Made by a program: the position numbers and the translations under genes. Source: Deinococcus aerius (GTDB lineage Bacteria; Deinococcota; Deinococci; Deinococcales; Deinococcaceae). Taken from it: a stretch of 64,000 bases of DNA. Of this stretch, positions 47,397-61,335 are shown piece by piece. The stretch covers positions 62,001 through 126,000 of the forward strand of contig NZ_BFAG01000003.1 of NCBI RefSeq assembly GCF_002897375.1, given 5' to 3'. The stretch's first letter is position 1. Each line of letters opens with the position of its first letter. The notes beneath the pieces are model-generated. The model worked only from the letters and a program-made list of their open reading frames with translations. It did not search any database and was not told the DNA's origin.

Positions 47397-48569
47397 TCAG
47401 GGTGAGGCTGTCTGGGAAGGCACCGTGCTCTCCCCCTCCAGCACCGCGTCCACCGCCGCATTGATCCAGGCGAAGGCGCGGCGGGTATTGGACATGGTGT
47501 ACGTCTCGTCCGAGCCGTGCTGCATGAAGGCGTAGACGACGTGGCGCCCGCCTTTCGTCTCGAAGTAGCCCGTGTACGTCAGGATGCGCCAACCGTTGCC
47601 GCCCTTGCCCCCGAACAGGGCGACGTTGTGGCGCGTCTCCTCCCTCAGCGCCGAGCGGCCAAAGCCCTGCGCGGCCACCTCCCGCTGCCACGCCAGCGCG
47701 CGGGGGCTCAGGCCGGGCCGCAGGTACTCGTGGGTCAGGAAGGTGGCGAACTCGTACGGCGAGCTGAGGTTGTGGACGCGCAGGTCGTCTGCGGGTTTGG
47801 GCTCCCCCTCGAAGTACCGGTCGAGCTGGCGCTGGAGGTAGTCCGCCCGGTACTGCCGCGCGTCGGCGTCGATGGCGGCGGCCAGGCGCTCACGTTCGGG
47901 ACCGGTCGCCAGGCCCCAGTCCGGGTTCCCGTCAAAGGTCTTTGACAGCCCCGCCTGCGCCGCCCACCAGTCCTTGGTCGTCAGGATTAGGCGGGTGCGG
48001 CACAGGCCCAGGTTGTCTGCCAGCCGCTGCACCGTGCCCAGGCCTACCCGGCGGTGCAGGATGTCGGTGGCCGTGTTGTCGCTCTTGTGAATCATGCGGA
48101 CGGTGAGGTCCCTGACGGCCGTGCCGTCGAAGGGGTAGGCGCCCAGGCTCTGGTTCTCACGCGACACGTCAAACCGCTCGTTCGGCTGGAGCGTCCCCGC
48201 GTCGAGCGCCCGCAGTACGGCCCACAGCACGGCCTGCTTGTACGTGCTGGCGAGGGGGAACACGCCGTCGGGGTTCTCGGCCACCGCGCGGATGGGCTGC
48301 AAGGTCGCCGGGTCCACCTCCGCCACCCACAGGCCCAGGTGGCCGCTCAGGGGCTGGGGTGGGGGCGGCGCCTGGGCGACGGCGGGCGCGTCACCCAGGC
48401 AGCCGGGGGCGTTGGGGTCGGGGGCAGGCCGTGACGCCGCCGGAGCGGAAGCCTGGGCCGGGGGCGGGCCACTCTCGGGTCGGCGGCAGGCCCACAGCCC
48501 CCCCACGAGGGCGAGCGCCGCGAGGACGTACCGGCCCTTGTTCCGCAGGGCGGGCGGAGGCGATCCCAT
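47397..48569 (-). CDS. Serine hydrolase, class A beta-lactamase-like lipoprotein, 390 aa
   Basis: A penicillin-recognising serine hydrolase fold. Active-site motifs: [16 protein letters not shown] (S-x-x-K), [12 protein letters not shown] (S-D-N), and [17 protein letters not shown] (K-G-G instead of K-T-G). The N-terminus is a probable lipoprotein signal ([16 protein letters not shown]) followed by a Pro/Ala-rich linker of ~45 residues, so it is exported. An insert of ~90 residues between SDN and KGG is larger than in TEM-type enzymes. The role could be beta-lactamase or cell wall hydrolase. It starts 4 bases after the degV stop. Confidence 0.87.
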   Translation of the reverse strand: MGSPPPALRNKGRYVLAALALVGGLWACRRPESGPPPAQASAPAASRPAPDPNAPGCLGDAPAVAQAPPPPQPLSGHLGLWVAEVDPATLQPIRAVAENPDGVFPLASTYKQAVLWAVLRALDAGTLQPNERFDVSRENQSLGAYPFDGTAVRDLTVRMIHKSDNTATDILHRRVGLGTVQRLADNLGLCRTRLILTTKDWWAAQAGLSKTFDGNPDWGLATGPERERLAAAIDADARQYRADYLQRQLDRYFEGEPKPADDLRVHNLSSPYEFATFLTHEYLRPGLSPRALAWQREVAAQGFGRSALREETRHNVALFGGKGGNGWRILTYTGYFETKGGRHVVYAFMQHGSDETYTMSNTRRAFAWINAAVDAVLEGESTVPSQTASP

Positions 48570-48573
48570 GCCC

Positions 48574-49419
<846 letters not shown>

Positions 49420-49426
49420 GGAGGCC

Positions 49427-49432
49427 ATCTTA
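49427..49432 (-). promoter_or_regulatory. -10 box TAAGAT for degV (leaderless)
   Basis: On the minus strand TAAGAT is followed after 7 bases (GGCCTCC) by the ATG at 49419. Confidence 0.5.
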
Positions 49433-49674
49433 ACGCGGCGGGCCAGGCAGTCGGGGGAGGAGGGCTGGCCGCAGGCGACCCCCCAGTCAGCCTCACTGGC
49501 AGCTCTCCTCAAGGGAAGCCGGGTACAGCCTTACCCCCCAGAAACCCGGCGCTGTTGCCCTCTTTAGGGGGAGGTGGCCCGCAGGGCTGCGGATAGAGGA
49601 GTCTTGGCCGTGGCCGCGCGGGCACGCGGGAAAAAGCCGCCCTTCTGGACGGCGTTCTGGAGAGGTCGCGGCGT
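49433..49674. other. Intergenic stretch between degV and the Fe-S oxidoreductase gene
   Basis: No gene is seen. It carries GC-rich repeat-like strings near 49550-49590 (TTTAGGGGGAGGTGGCCCGC) similar to the low-complexity flanks of other repeats in this window. A terminator for the Fe-S gene may lie here, but none is convincing. Confidence 0.35.
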
Positions 49675-52797
<3,123 letters not shown>

Positions 52798-52947
52798 GAC
52801 AGGTCTCCTCGGCGGGGGATGGGGCCAAAACTTTGAACTCGGTCAAAGTATAGCGGGCAGGGGGTGCGCGGACCTGGGCCCAGTGTACGGGAGGGGGCCC
52901 GCCGATTCGGTGGCGCCCGGCGTTCCCCGGCGGGAGACTCGCCCCGG

Positions 52948-53631
52948 CTACACGAACTCGGTGTACCCGCTGTGGGGCAGGGCCAGGCGGCCCGCGTCCG
53001 CCAGCGGGGTCAGCACCATGTGGAGGAGGTAGGGCGCGGCCCCCCGGCGGCCCCGGTAGCGGTCGAAGAGATCGTACAGTTCGCGCTCCAGCGCCCGGGC
53101 GTCCTGGTAGTCCAGGTACAGGGGGCCGCTGGAATGGACGTGGGCGGGGGTACCCGGGCGGTCGGGCCGCCAGCGTTCGCCCGACCGGGTCGCGGGGAGC
53201 AGCCACAGCCCGTCGGGCCTGACCTGGAAGAGCAGGCCCTCCACCGGGTTCACGGGGTTCGCGGACGCCTCCAGCAGGTTGCGGCGCAGCAACTGCTCGT
53301 AGGGGCCGAAGGTCTCGGTGAGCTGCTCCTCGATGGAGATCAGGTCGCGCGAGATGAAAAAGGCCGTGTGGGGGCAGCGGTACACCTTGACCGCCCGCCC
53401 GGCCCGGCGCTCCTCGCGCAGCACGGCCAGCAGGTGCAGGCGGCAGAACTTCTGCACCTTGCGGTAGGCGGCGTTCAGGCTCAGGCCCCGCTCGGCGGCG
53501 AGCGCCGCCACGGTCGAGCCTTCCGGGCGCATGAAGTGCAGCAGCAGCCGGAACTCTCCGACGTTCCTGAACACGTCCGCCGCCTGCGGACACGTCACGC
53601 GAAAGGGTGGCCGGGACTCCTCTCCAGTCAT
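52948..53631 (-). CDS. Winged-helix transcriptional regulator-like protein, 227 aa
   Basis: An ArsR-like winged helix near residues 25-95 is suggested by GEFRLLLHFMRPEGSTVAAL and then GLSLNAAYRKVQKFCRLHLL and YRCPHTAFFISRDL. The remainder (~130 residues) is a ligand or dimer domain of unknown type. TATCCT lies 7 bases before an in-frame CTG at 53634 and 10 before the ATG at 53631, so the mRNA is nearly leaderless. A perfect 11-bp inverted repeat overlaps the expected -35 region, suggesting autoregulation. It sits upstream of and in the same direction as the Fe-S oxidoreductase gene, a possible target. Confidence 0.75.
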   Translation of the reverse strand: MTGEESRPPFRVTCPQAADVFRNVGEFRLLLHFMRPEGSTVAALAAERGLSLNAAYRKVQKFCRLHLLAVLREERRAGRAVKVYRCPHTAFFISRDLISIEEQLTETFGPYEQLLRRNLLEASANPVNPVEGLLFQVRPDGLWLLPATRSGERWRPDRPGTPAHVHSSGPLYLDYQDARALERELYDLFDRYRGRRGAAPYLLHMVLTPLADAGRLALPHSGYTEFV

Positions 53632-53641
53632 CAGGGTTCCG

Positions 53642-53647
53642 AGGATA
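53642..53647 (-). promoter_or_regulatory. -10 box TATCCT of the winged-helix regulator
   Basis: On the minus strand TATCCT lies 10 bases before the ATG at 53631 and 7 before an in-frame CTG. Confidence 0.45.
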
Positions 53648-53665
53648 CCCCGGGAGGTCTGACCG

Positions 53666-53699
53666 CCTGCTTGCAAAACCGCCTTTCCTTGCAAGCAGG
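53666..53699. promoter_or_regulatory. Perfect 11-bp inverted repeat (putative operator)
   Basis: CCTGCTTGCAA (53666-53676) and TTGCAAGCAGG (53689-53699) are separated by 12 bases. The site begins about 19 bases upstream of the regulator's -10 box, where a bound dimer would block or recruit polymerase. Autoregulation by the winged-helix protein is inferred. Confidence 0.6.
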
Positions 53700-53853
53700 C
53701 CTGCCCAAGAATGGCGGCGGCAAACGCCCCAGAGACCCCGCTGAGGACGGCCCCGGCCCACGGGGTCAGCCCTTCACGTTCCGCGCCGCCCAGGGCCGGT
53801 GCGGGCGGCGGTGTCTCCGGCCCAGACCCCCGCCCTGAACTCCCGAGGTGCCC

Positions 53854-54345
53854 ATGCAGAAACCTGTCCTTCCCCTCCTCGTCCTGACCCTGACCGCCGC
53901 CCTGAGTTCCTGCGGTGGAGGCGGCCCCACCACGCCGAACCCGGCCCCCACCCCTGACCCGGCGCCCGCCCCGAGCAGCGGCACGACCCTGACCCGGGCC
54001 CAGATCGCGGGCTGTCCCAACGTCTCCGGCTCGTCGGACGTGAGCGCCTCAGCCTGCCTGAAGGGGACCGTCGTGGGCCAGACCCTGGGCGGCGCCGCCT
54101 GCAAGTTCACCGTCCGGGACGGGGGCAGCTACGACTACGCGGGGGGCAAGCTCACCGTGAGCCACACGAACAGCCCGTCGGGCTTCAACTTCTTCGCCTA
54201 CAACCGGGACATCGACTACCTGCTGTGGAGCACCGACGGCAGCGGTCACCACAGCGAAGTGAAATACAACGAGAACGGCCAGCACAAGATGCAGATCGAC
54301 GTGAGTTCGGGGGGCGTCTCGGAAACCTGCGTCGCCCAGTTGTAG
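53854..54345 (+). CDS. Putative lipoprotein, 163 aa
   Basis: A lipoprotein signal is clear (LPLLVLTLTAALSSCGGGGP), with lipidation expected at the Cys of LSSC, followed by a Pro/Thr-rich linker. The mature domain has a pair of cysteine-containing segments (IAGCPNVSGS, SASACLKG, GAACKFTVRDGG, SETCVAQL), so one or two disulfides are likely. No family is recognised. The start is ATG 53854 (GAGGTG upstream) with GTG 53848 as alternative. A strong terminator follows. Confidence 0.75.
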   Translation: MQKPVLPLLVLTLTAALSSCGGGGPTTPNPAPTPDPAPAPSSGTTLTRAQIAGCPNVSGSSDVSASACLKGTVVGQTLGGAACKFTVRDGGSYDYAGGKLTVSHTNSPSGFNFFAYNRDIDYLLWSTDGSGHHSEVKYNENGQHKMQIDVSSGGVSETCVAQL

Positions 54346-54362
54346 GGGCGCCCACGCCGCCT

Positions 54363-54382
54363 GGCCCCTGCGGGGGCCTTTT
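54363..54382 (+). terminator. Intrinsic terminator after the lipoprotein gene
   Basis: GGCCCC (54363-54368), loop TGCG, GGGGCC (54373-54378) and TTTT (54379-54382), 17 bases after the stop codon. Confidence 0.75.
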
Positions 54383-54404
54383 CTGTGCCGGGCGGGGAAA
54401 CCGC

Positions 54405-54410
54405 TACCCT
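54405..54410 (+). promoter_or_regulatory. -10 box TACCCT for the histidinol phosphatase gene
   Basis: TACCCT lies 21 bases before the ATG at 54432; here a short leader with AGGAGG (54422-54427) is present, so this gene is not leaderless. Confidence 0.45.
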
Positions 54411-54431
54411 GAGCGGGCCTCAGGAGGTTTC

Positions 54432-55235
54432 ATGCTCGCCGACTACCACACCCACCACTACCGCTGCGGCCACGCGGGCGGCCAACTGGAAGACTATGTG
54501 GAGGCCGCCATCCGCGCGGGCCTCTCCGAGATCGGCCTGAGCGACCACAGCCCGATCTACCACCTGGGGGACGACCCGCACCCCCTGCCCGGCACGGCCA
54601 TGTCGCAGCAGGAGTTTCCCCACTACCTGCGCGAGATGGGGGACGTTCGGGACCGCTTTGCCGGACGCATCGCCGTGCGCCTCGGCGTCGAGAGCGACTA
54701 CGTGCTGGGCTGGGACGAACATTACCGCGAGTTGTGGCGGCGATATTCCCTCGATTACGTAATTGGCAGCGTCCACTGGCTCGGCACGTGGAGCATCTTT
54801 TCGCCCGAGTTGCCGCCGGGCCGCACACCCGAGGACATCTACGAGGAATATCTCCTCACGACCCAGGCTGCCGCCCGCTCCGGGGCCTACGACATCCTCG
54901 GGCACCTCGACTGCCTGAAGACGCGGGGCCATATTCCAGACCTCAGCATCACCCCTTTGCTGGAGGAGACGGTGCGGGTGATCGCCTCGGCGGGCGTCGC
55001 CATCGAACTCAACACGAGCGGGTGGCGCAAGGGGCTGGGTGAGCCCTATCCGCGGGAGGAACTGCTGGCGGTGTGCTGTCACTACGGGGTGCCGGTCACT
55101 CTGGGTTCGGACGCCCACAGCCCGGATCACGTTGCCGCAGGTTTCCCTGAAGCGGTCGAGTTGCTGGAACGGGTCGGTTACACCTCCCTCTCCCGCTTCG
55201 AGGGGCGGCAAAGGTTCGAGGTGCCGCTGCGCTGA
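54432..55235 (+). CDS. hisK: PHP-domain histidinol-phosphatase, 267 aa
   Basis: Removes phosphate from histidinol phosphate in histidine synthesis. The PHP metal-binding motifs are visible: MLADYHTHHYRCGHAGG, EIGLSDHSPIYHL, RLGVESDYVLGWDEHYREL, DYVIGSVHWLG, DILGHLDCLK, and PVTLGSDAHSPDHV. Length fits the HisK (HisJ) family. The ATG has AGGAGG 4-5 bases upstream. A leaderless promoter for the next gene starts just after its stop. Confidence 0.9.
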   Translation: MLADYHTHHYRCGHAGGQLEDYVEAAIRAGLSEIGLSDHSPIYHLGDDPHPLPGTAMSQQEFPHYLREMGDVRDRFAGRIAVRLGVESDYVLGWDEHYRELWRRYSLDYVIGSVHWLGTWSIFSPELPPGRTPEDIYEEYLLTTQAAARSGAYDILGHLDCLKTRGHIPDLSITPLLEETVRVIASAGVAIELNTSGWRKGLGEPYPREELLAVCCHYGVPVTLGSDAHSPDHVAAGFPEAVELLERVGYTSLSRFEGRQRFEVPLR

Positions 55236-55248
55236 GGCCCGCACGCGC

Positions 55249-55254
55249 TACCCT
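55249..55254 (+). promoter_or_regulatory. -10 box TACCCT for the MoxR-type ATPase gene (leaderless)
   Basis: TACCCT is followed after 6 bases (CTCCCC) by the GTG at 55261. Confidence 0.5.
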
Positions 55255-55260
55255 CTCCCC

Positions 55261-56283
<1,023 letters not shown>

Positions 56284-56286
56284 GAG

Positions 56287-56366
56287 GGTTAGTGGTAAGT
56301 AGGGAGTGGTTAGTGGGTCGTGGTTTTTGTCTTTCCCACTCCCCACTGCCCACTGCCCACTCCCCG
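56287..56366. repeat. Palindromic GGGCAGTGGG repeat, copy C (ATPase/VWA junction)
   Basis: The left arm is GGTTAGTGGTAAGTAGGGAG followed by TGGTTAGTGGG, and the right arm is CCCACTCCCCACTGCCCACT followed by GCCCACTCCCC. Its sequence and position between two operon genes match copies A and B in the ccm region. Confidence 0.75.
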
Positions 56367-56380
56367 CGTCGGAGGCGCGC

Positions 56381-57496
<1,116 letters not shown>

Positions 57497-57531
57497 GCGG
57501 CTTCCTTACAGTTCGGGGCTCGACCGGGGCG

Positions 57532-57537
57532 AACACT
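57532..57537 (+). promoter_or_regulatory. -10-like AACACT before a leader ORF
   Basis: AACACT is followed after 7 bases (GGCCCGC) by the ATG of a 5-codon ORF at 57545. Confidence 0.3.
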
Positions 57538-57544
57538 GGCCCGC

Positions 57545-57562
57545 ATGAGGCTGCACCTATGA
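57545..57562 (+). other. Putative 5-codon leader ORF (M-R-L-H-L) upstream of the F420-reductase-like gene
   Basis: The ATG is 7 bases after AACACT. The ORF contains GAGG (57547-57550), positioned as Shine-Dalgarno for the main ATG at 57559, and its TGA (57560-57562) overlaps that ATG (ATGA). Same architecture as the leaders at 4577 and 12766. Confidence 0.4.
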
Positions 57563-58200
57563 GAGTGGGCATCATCGGTTCCGGCATGGTCGGCCAGACG
57601 CTCGCGGCCGATCTGGTAAGGCTCGGGCACGCGGTCGTGACCGGCACGCGCGGCCCGGGCAAACTGGAAGCCTTCGTGGCGGAGCATTCGGGCGTGCGCG
57701 CCGCTTCCAACGCCGAGGCCGCCGCCTTCGGGGAGATGGTCCTCCTGGCGACGAACTGGGAGGGCACGCGGGAGGCTCTCGACCTCGCGGGGCCGGGGAA
57801 CCTGAACGGCAAGGTCGTGGTGGACATCACCAACCCGCTGGACTTCTCGACCGGACGGCCCGCCCTCGCTCTGAGCTGGAACACCTCGGCGGGCGAGCAG
57901 GTGCAGGGCTGGATTCCGGGCGCGCGGGTGGTCAAGGCGCTCAATACCGTCACGGCCGACGCGATGCTCAAGCCCCGGGAGTTCACCGGTGGGGAGCCGG
58001 ACATGTTCATCGCCGGGAACGACGCGGCGGCAAAGGGGGAGGTCACGCAACTCCTCGAAAGCGTCGGCTGGGGCGTCGTTGATCTGGGCGACATCACCAT
58101 GAGCCGCCTTATCGAGCCGCTCGCCCTGATCTGGATCACGCACGGCTTCAACTTGGGCTGGACGAAACGCAACCACGCCTTCAAGCTGCTGAACCGCTGA
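57559..58200 (+). CDS. NADPH-dependent F420 reductase-like oxidoreductase, 213 aa
   Basis: A Rossmann-fold protein of the F420H2:NADP oxidoreductase family (NAD_binding F420). It begins RVGIIGSGMVGQTLAADLVR with a G-x-G-x-x-G dinucleotide motif, then HAVVTGTRGPGKL (NADP-type loop with Thr-Arg), VVVDITNPLDFSTG and VVKALNTVTADAML. Such genes in F420-lacking bacteria likely use other flavins or NADP-linked substrates. The ATG overlaps the stop of a 5-codon leader ORF. Confidence 0.85.
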   Translation: MRVGIIGSGMVGQTLAADLVRLGHAVVTGTRGPGKLEAFVAEHSGVRAASNAEAAAFGEMVLLATNWEGTREALDLAGPGNLNGKVVVDITNPLDFSTGRPALALSWNTSAGEQVQGWIPGARVVKALNTVTADAMLKPREFTGGEPDMFIAGNDAAAKGEVTQLLESVGWGVVDLGDITMSRLIEPLALIWITHGFNLGWTKRNHAFKLLNR

Positions 58201-58216
58201 GGGGTGCCCGCGGCCC

Positions 58217-58222
58217 TATCCT
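58217..58222 (+). promoter_or_regulatory. -10 box TATCCT for nudC (leaderless)
   Basis: TATCCT is followed after 7 bases (GGCCCGC) by the ATG at 58230. Confidence 0.55.
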
Positions 58223-58229
58223 GGCCCGC

Positions 58230-59036
58230 ATGATCCGCCCCGACTCCTTCGTGCCGTCGGCGCGCTTGGCTCCCTCTGCCGACGCGCTGCTCTTCATCTT
58301 CCAGGAAGGCCGCCTCCTGTTGCGGGAGGACGGCACGTTGCCACAGGGCCACGTGGAGGACTTCAGCGTTGACCTCGTGAACCCGCTGGGAATGCTGGAC
58401 GGTCGGCCCGTCTTCGGCGCGAGGCTGGTGGGCGAGGTGCCGACGGGGTTCATGCTCCGGCCCCTGCGCGGCGTGTACGGCACCCTGTCCGAAGACCTCT
58501 TCGGCCTCGCGGGGTACGCCATGCAGATTGTGGAGTGGGACCGCACCCACCGCTTCTGCGGCGCCTGCGCGACGCCGACCGTCCGCTCGGAGCGGGAAAC
58601 GTCGAAAGTGTGCCCCAACTGCGGCCTGACCGCTTACCCACGGGTTGCCCCCGTGGTCATGGTGCTCGTCACGCGCGGGGAGGGCAGGGACCGGGAACTC
58701 CTGCTCGCCCGCGGCCCGCACTTCGCCCCCGGGATGTACTCGGCGCTGGCGGGCTTCGTCGAGCCGTCCGAGACGCTGGAACACGCCTGCCACCGCGAGG
58801 TGCGCGAGGAGGTGGGGGTGGAGATCACCGGGTTGCGCTACCGCTTCAGCCAGCCGTGGCCCTTTCCGCACTCGCTGATGATCGCCTTCACCGCCGAGTA
58901 CGCGGGCGGCGACCTCGCACTCCAGCCGGAGGAGATCGAGGACGCGGGGTGGTACAGGGTCGGGAGCCTTCCCACCCTGCCCCCGCCCTTCAGCATCGCG
59001 CGCCGACTGATCGAGACAGTGGCGCAGGGGGAATGA
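58230..59036 (+). CDS. nudC: NAD+ diphosphatase NudC, 268 aa
   Basis: Hydrolyses NAD(H) and removes NAD caps from RNA. The zinc ribbon is HRFCGACATPTVRSERETSK followed by VCPNCG. The Nudix box is GFVEPSETLEHACHREVREE, and the NudC-specific motif is SQPWPFPHSLMIAFTAEY. Leaderless promoter at 58217. It belongs to the sizeable Nudix complement typical of Deinococcus. Confidence 0.94.
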   Translation: MIRPDSFVPSARLAPSADALLFIFQEGRLLLREDGTLPQGHVEDFSVDLVNPLGMLDGRPVFGARLVGEVPTGFMLRPLRGVYGTLSEDLFGLAGYAMQIVEWDRTHRFCGACATPTVRSERETSKVCPNCGLTAYPRVAPVVMVLVTRGEGRDRELLLARGPHFAPGMYSALAGFVEPSETLEHACHREVREEVGVEITGLRYRFSQPWPFPHSLMIAFTAEYAGGDLALQPEEIEDAGWYRVGSLPTLPPPFSIARRLIETVAQGE

Positions 59037-59063
59037 ACCACCGTCCCCCCGCGTGCCCTCTGC

Positions 59064-59069
59064 CATAGT
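59064..59069 (+). promoter_or_regulatory. -10-like CATAGT for the LRV protein gene (leaderless)
   Basis: CATAGT is followed after 7 bases (GGGCGTC) by the ATG at 59077. Confidence 0.4.
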
Positions 59070-59076
59070 GGGCGTC

Positions 59077-60480
59077 ATGACCTTCCTGGACCTGGGTTCC
59101 CGCACGCTGACGGCGCTGAGCGTGGAGGACGCGCTGGCGGCGGCGGGAGCGGCGCGGGCCACCGCCGAGACGCTCGCCGGGCTGAGCGCCCACCCGGACA
59201 GCCGGGTGCGGGCCCTCGTCGCCCGGCATCCCAACACGCCCGTCGAGGTGCTGGGGACGCTCGCGCCCCTCTTCGCGCGCGAGGTGCTGGCGAATCCCGG
59301 CCTGCCGCTCATGCGCCTCGCCCGCCCGAACCTGCTGAATGTGTTCCCCGCCGAAGGCGTGATCGCGCTGCTGTCTCAGCCGGGCGCGCCCGGCTGGGTC
59401 CTTGACGGCGCGGCCCGGCACGAGGACTTCGGGGTGCGGGCGGCGCTGGCGGCAAGACCGGACTTGACGCCGCAGCGGGTCGCGGCCCTCGCCCAGGACG
59501 CCGGGTGGCAGGTGCGCGAGGCGGTGGCGAAACGGCCCGGCCTGCCCGAGCCCCTGGTCCGGCAACTCGCCGCCGATGACGACTACGACGTGCGGAAGGC
59601 GGTGGCCACCCGCCCCGACCTGCCCGGCGACGTGCTGCGGACCCTGGTGGGGGACGCCCACGGCATCGTGCGGGCCAGCGTCGCCCGGCGCCTCGACCTC
59701 CCGCTCGACTGCATGCTGACCCTGGGGGCCGACGACGACGGGGACGTGCTCGCCACCCTGGCCCGGCGGGTGGACCTGCCCCGCAACGTGCGCGAGTGGC
59801 TCGCCGGGAACGAGTCACCGGTCGTACGCGCGGCGGCCCTCCAGGCCTGGAGCGTGCCCGCCGTCTGGCTGGACCGCGCCGAACACGACGCCGACCCCGA
59901 CGTGCGCGCCGCCCTCGCCCGCCGCCCGGATGCCGGAGCCGAGCGGCTGACCCGCCTGGCGGGGGACGAGTCCGAGACCGTGCGCCGCGCCCTGCTGGAG
60001 CGGAGCGACCTCCCCGAGGAAGCGATTCTCGCCCTCGCCCGCTCGCCCGAGCAGGACATCCGGCTGCACGTCGCCAGTGCCGAGGGCCTGACGGGTCCCG
60101 TCCTCGACGCCCTGCTGGGGGACCCCGATTCCGCCGTTCGCACCATCCTCGCCGTACGCCCGGACCTGGGCCAGGAACGCCTCGCCCGCCTCGCCGCCGA
60201 CCCCGACGGGGAGGTACGCCGCGCGGTCGCCTACGCCGAGGCGCCCGGGGCGGCCATCCTGACCCGCCTGGCCGCCGACCCGAACGCGGGAGTACGCCGC
60301 GCCGCCGCCCGTCACCGCAACCTCCCCCCAGCCCTGCTCCCCGCCCTCGCCGCCGACCCGGACGAGGGAGTACGGCTGGCGGTGGCCGGGAGAGACGACC
60401 TGCCGGAGGCGGTGCGGGCGCAGCTTCAGAACGACCCCGACGAGAGCGTGCGGGCAGAGGTGGAGCAGGAAGCCCGTTGA
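59077..60480 (+). CDS. Leucine-rich-repeat-variant (LRV/HEAT-like) protein, 467 aa
   Basis: Tandem ~22-24 residue helical repeats of the type DPDxxVRxAVAxRPDLPxxx, for example DDYDVRKAVATRPDLPGDVL, run through nearly the whole chain (about 17 units). This is the LRV/HEAT-like solenoid seen in nitrogen-fixation-linked LRV proteins and other scaffolds; no [4Fe-4S] cysteine cluster is present. Likely a cytosolic protein-binding scaffold of unknown partner. ATG 59077 is supported by a CATAGT box. Confidence 0.85.
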   Translation: MTFLDLGSRTLTALSVEDALAAAGAARATAETLAGLSAHPDSRVRALVARHPNTPVEVLGTLAPLFAREVLANPGLPLMRLARPNLLNVFPAEGVIALLSQPGAPGWVLDGAARHEDFGVRAALAARPDLTPQRVAALAQDAGWQVREAVAKRPGLPEPLVRQLAADDDYDVRKAVATRPDLPGDVLRTLVGDAHGIVRASVARRLDLPLDCMLTLGADDDGDVLATLARRVDLPRNVREWLAGNESPVVRAAALQAWSVPAVWLDRAEHDADPDVRAALARRPDAGAERLTRLAGDESETVRRALLERSDLPEEAILALARSPEQDIRLHVASAEGLTGPVLDALLGDPDSAVRTILAVRPDLGQERLARLAADPDGEVRRAVAYAEAPGAAILTRLAADPNAGVRRAAARHRNLPPALLPALAADPDEGVRLAVAGRDDLPEAVRAQLQNDPDESVRAEVEQEAR

Positions 60481-60567
60481 CAGAGGGGCGCAAGCCCCCC
60501 GGCTCTGCTCTTAGGGCAAGCTGGCGCTGGCCACCCCCCACCCGACCTCCCCCGCAAGGGGGGAGGA
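60481..60567. other. Intergenic stretch before the second dispersed repeat
   Basis: No gene is seen. CCTCCCCCGCAAGGGGGGAGG (quoted in part: CTCCCCCGCAAGGGGGGAG, ~60547-60566) forms a hairpin that may terminate the LRV gene and also marks the edge of the repeat. Confidence 0.4.
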
Positions 60568-60788
60568 GCAACAGCGCCAAGGCTTTTGCTCTTTAAAACC
60601 GTCTATTGCGGACGGCCGATTCCCAACCTTCGGCTCGCTCTCGCACCGCCTTCACCACGTCGGCTCGCGCAGCGAGACGGTGGGCGAGCGGCTTGGAATG
60701 CAGCAAGATCAAACCTTACGCGCAGAAAGACGCGACCACGGGCGCGGCCGGCGAGCCCTTTGCCGAGCGCAGCGGAAAGCTCCCCCTG
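60568..60788. repeat. Dispersed ~220-bp repeat, copy 2
   Basis: Matches copy 1 at 17043-17262 with small indels. Shared blocks include CGTCTATTGCGGACGGCC-like start, CTCGCACCGCCTTCACCAC, GCTCGCGCAGCGAGACGGTG, CAGCAAGATCAAACCTT and TGCCGAGCGCAGCGGAAAGC. Followed by low-complexity GGGGGTAGGGGGCTGGGGGG. Confidence 0.75.
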
Positions 60789-60858
60789 CCCCCTCTGGGG
60801 GTAGGGGGCTGGGGGGTGGGGGTAACCCGCAGCAAGACCCCCTGCCCCTCCCTTCCGC

Positions 60859-60864
60859 CAAACT
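60859..60864 (+). promoter_or_regulatory. -10-like CAAACT for the Nudix gene (leaderless)
   Basis: CAAACT is followed after 6 bases (GCCCGT) by the ATG at 60871. Confidence 0.35.
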
Positions 60865-60870
60865 GCCCGT

Positions 60871-61332
60871 ATGACCGATATCCGTCTCCCCCTCGGCGGC
60901 CTGAAGTTCAGCGTCCGCGTCGCCATCCTGTGCGTGCGCGATGGCCGCCTGCTGGCAAATACCGCCGAAAACCTGGGCTTCTGGTTCCTCCCCGGCGGCG
61001 CCCTCTCGACCGATGAGGACGTGGCAACCTGCGCCGCCCGCGAGTGGGAGGAGGAGACGGGAACTCCCACCGGACCCCTGCGCCTCGTCGGCGTGCTGGA
61101 AAACTTCTTCGGCCCGCCCGAGAAGCGGCAGCACGAGCTCGGCTTTTACTTCCGCATGGAGGCGCCGCCCGAACTCCCCGACGAAGCATTCACGGTGCTG
61201 GACAATTCAGACGTGATCTGCGAGTGGGTGCCATTGGCCGAACTTTCCACCCGGCCCGTCTACCCGCTGGCGATTTCCGAGTTCCTGAACGCCGCCCCCG
61301 GAGAGGTCCGCCACCTCGTCGAGCGGAGCTGA
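60871..61332 (+). CDS. Nudix hydrolase, 153 aa
   Basis: A small Nudix pyrophosphohydrolase. The complete Nudix box is GGALSTDEDVATCAAREWEE followed by ETG, matching GX5EX7REUXEEXGU. Upstream beta strands RVAILCVRDGRLLANTAENL and downstream LGFYFRMEAPPELP complete the fold. Substrate unknown; oxidised nucleotides, ADP-ribose or capped RNA are all possible. It ends 3 bases before the convergent uvrD stop. Confidence 0.92.
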   Translation: MTDIRLPLGGLKFSVRVAILCVRDGRLLANTAENLGFWFLPGGALSTDEDVATCAAREWEEETGTPTGPLRLVGVLENFFGPPEKRQHELGFYFRMEAPPELPDEAFTVLDNSDVICEWVPLAELSTRPVYPLAISEFLNAAPGEVRHLVERS

Positions 61333-61335
61333 GCC

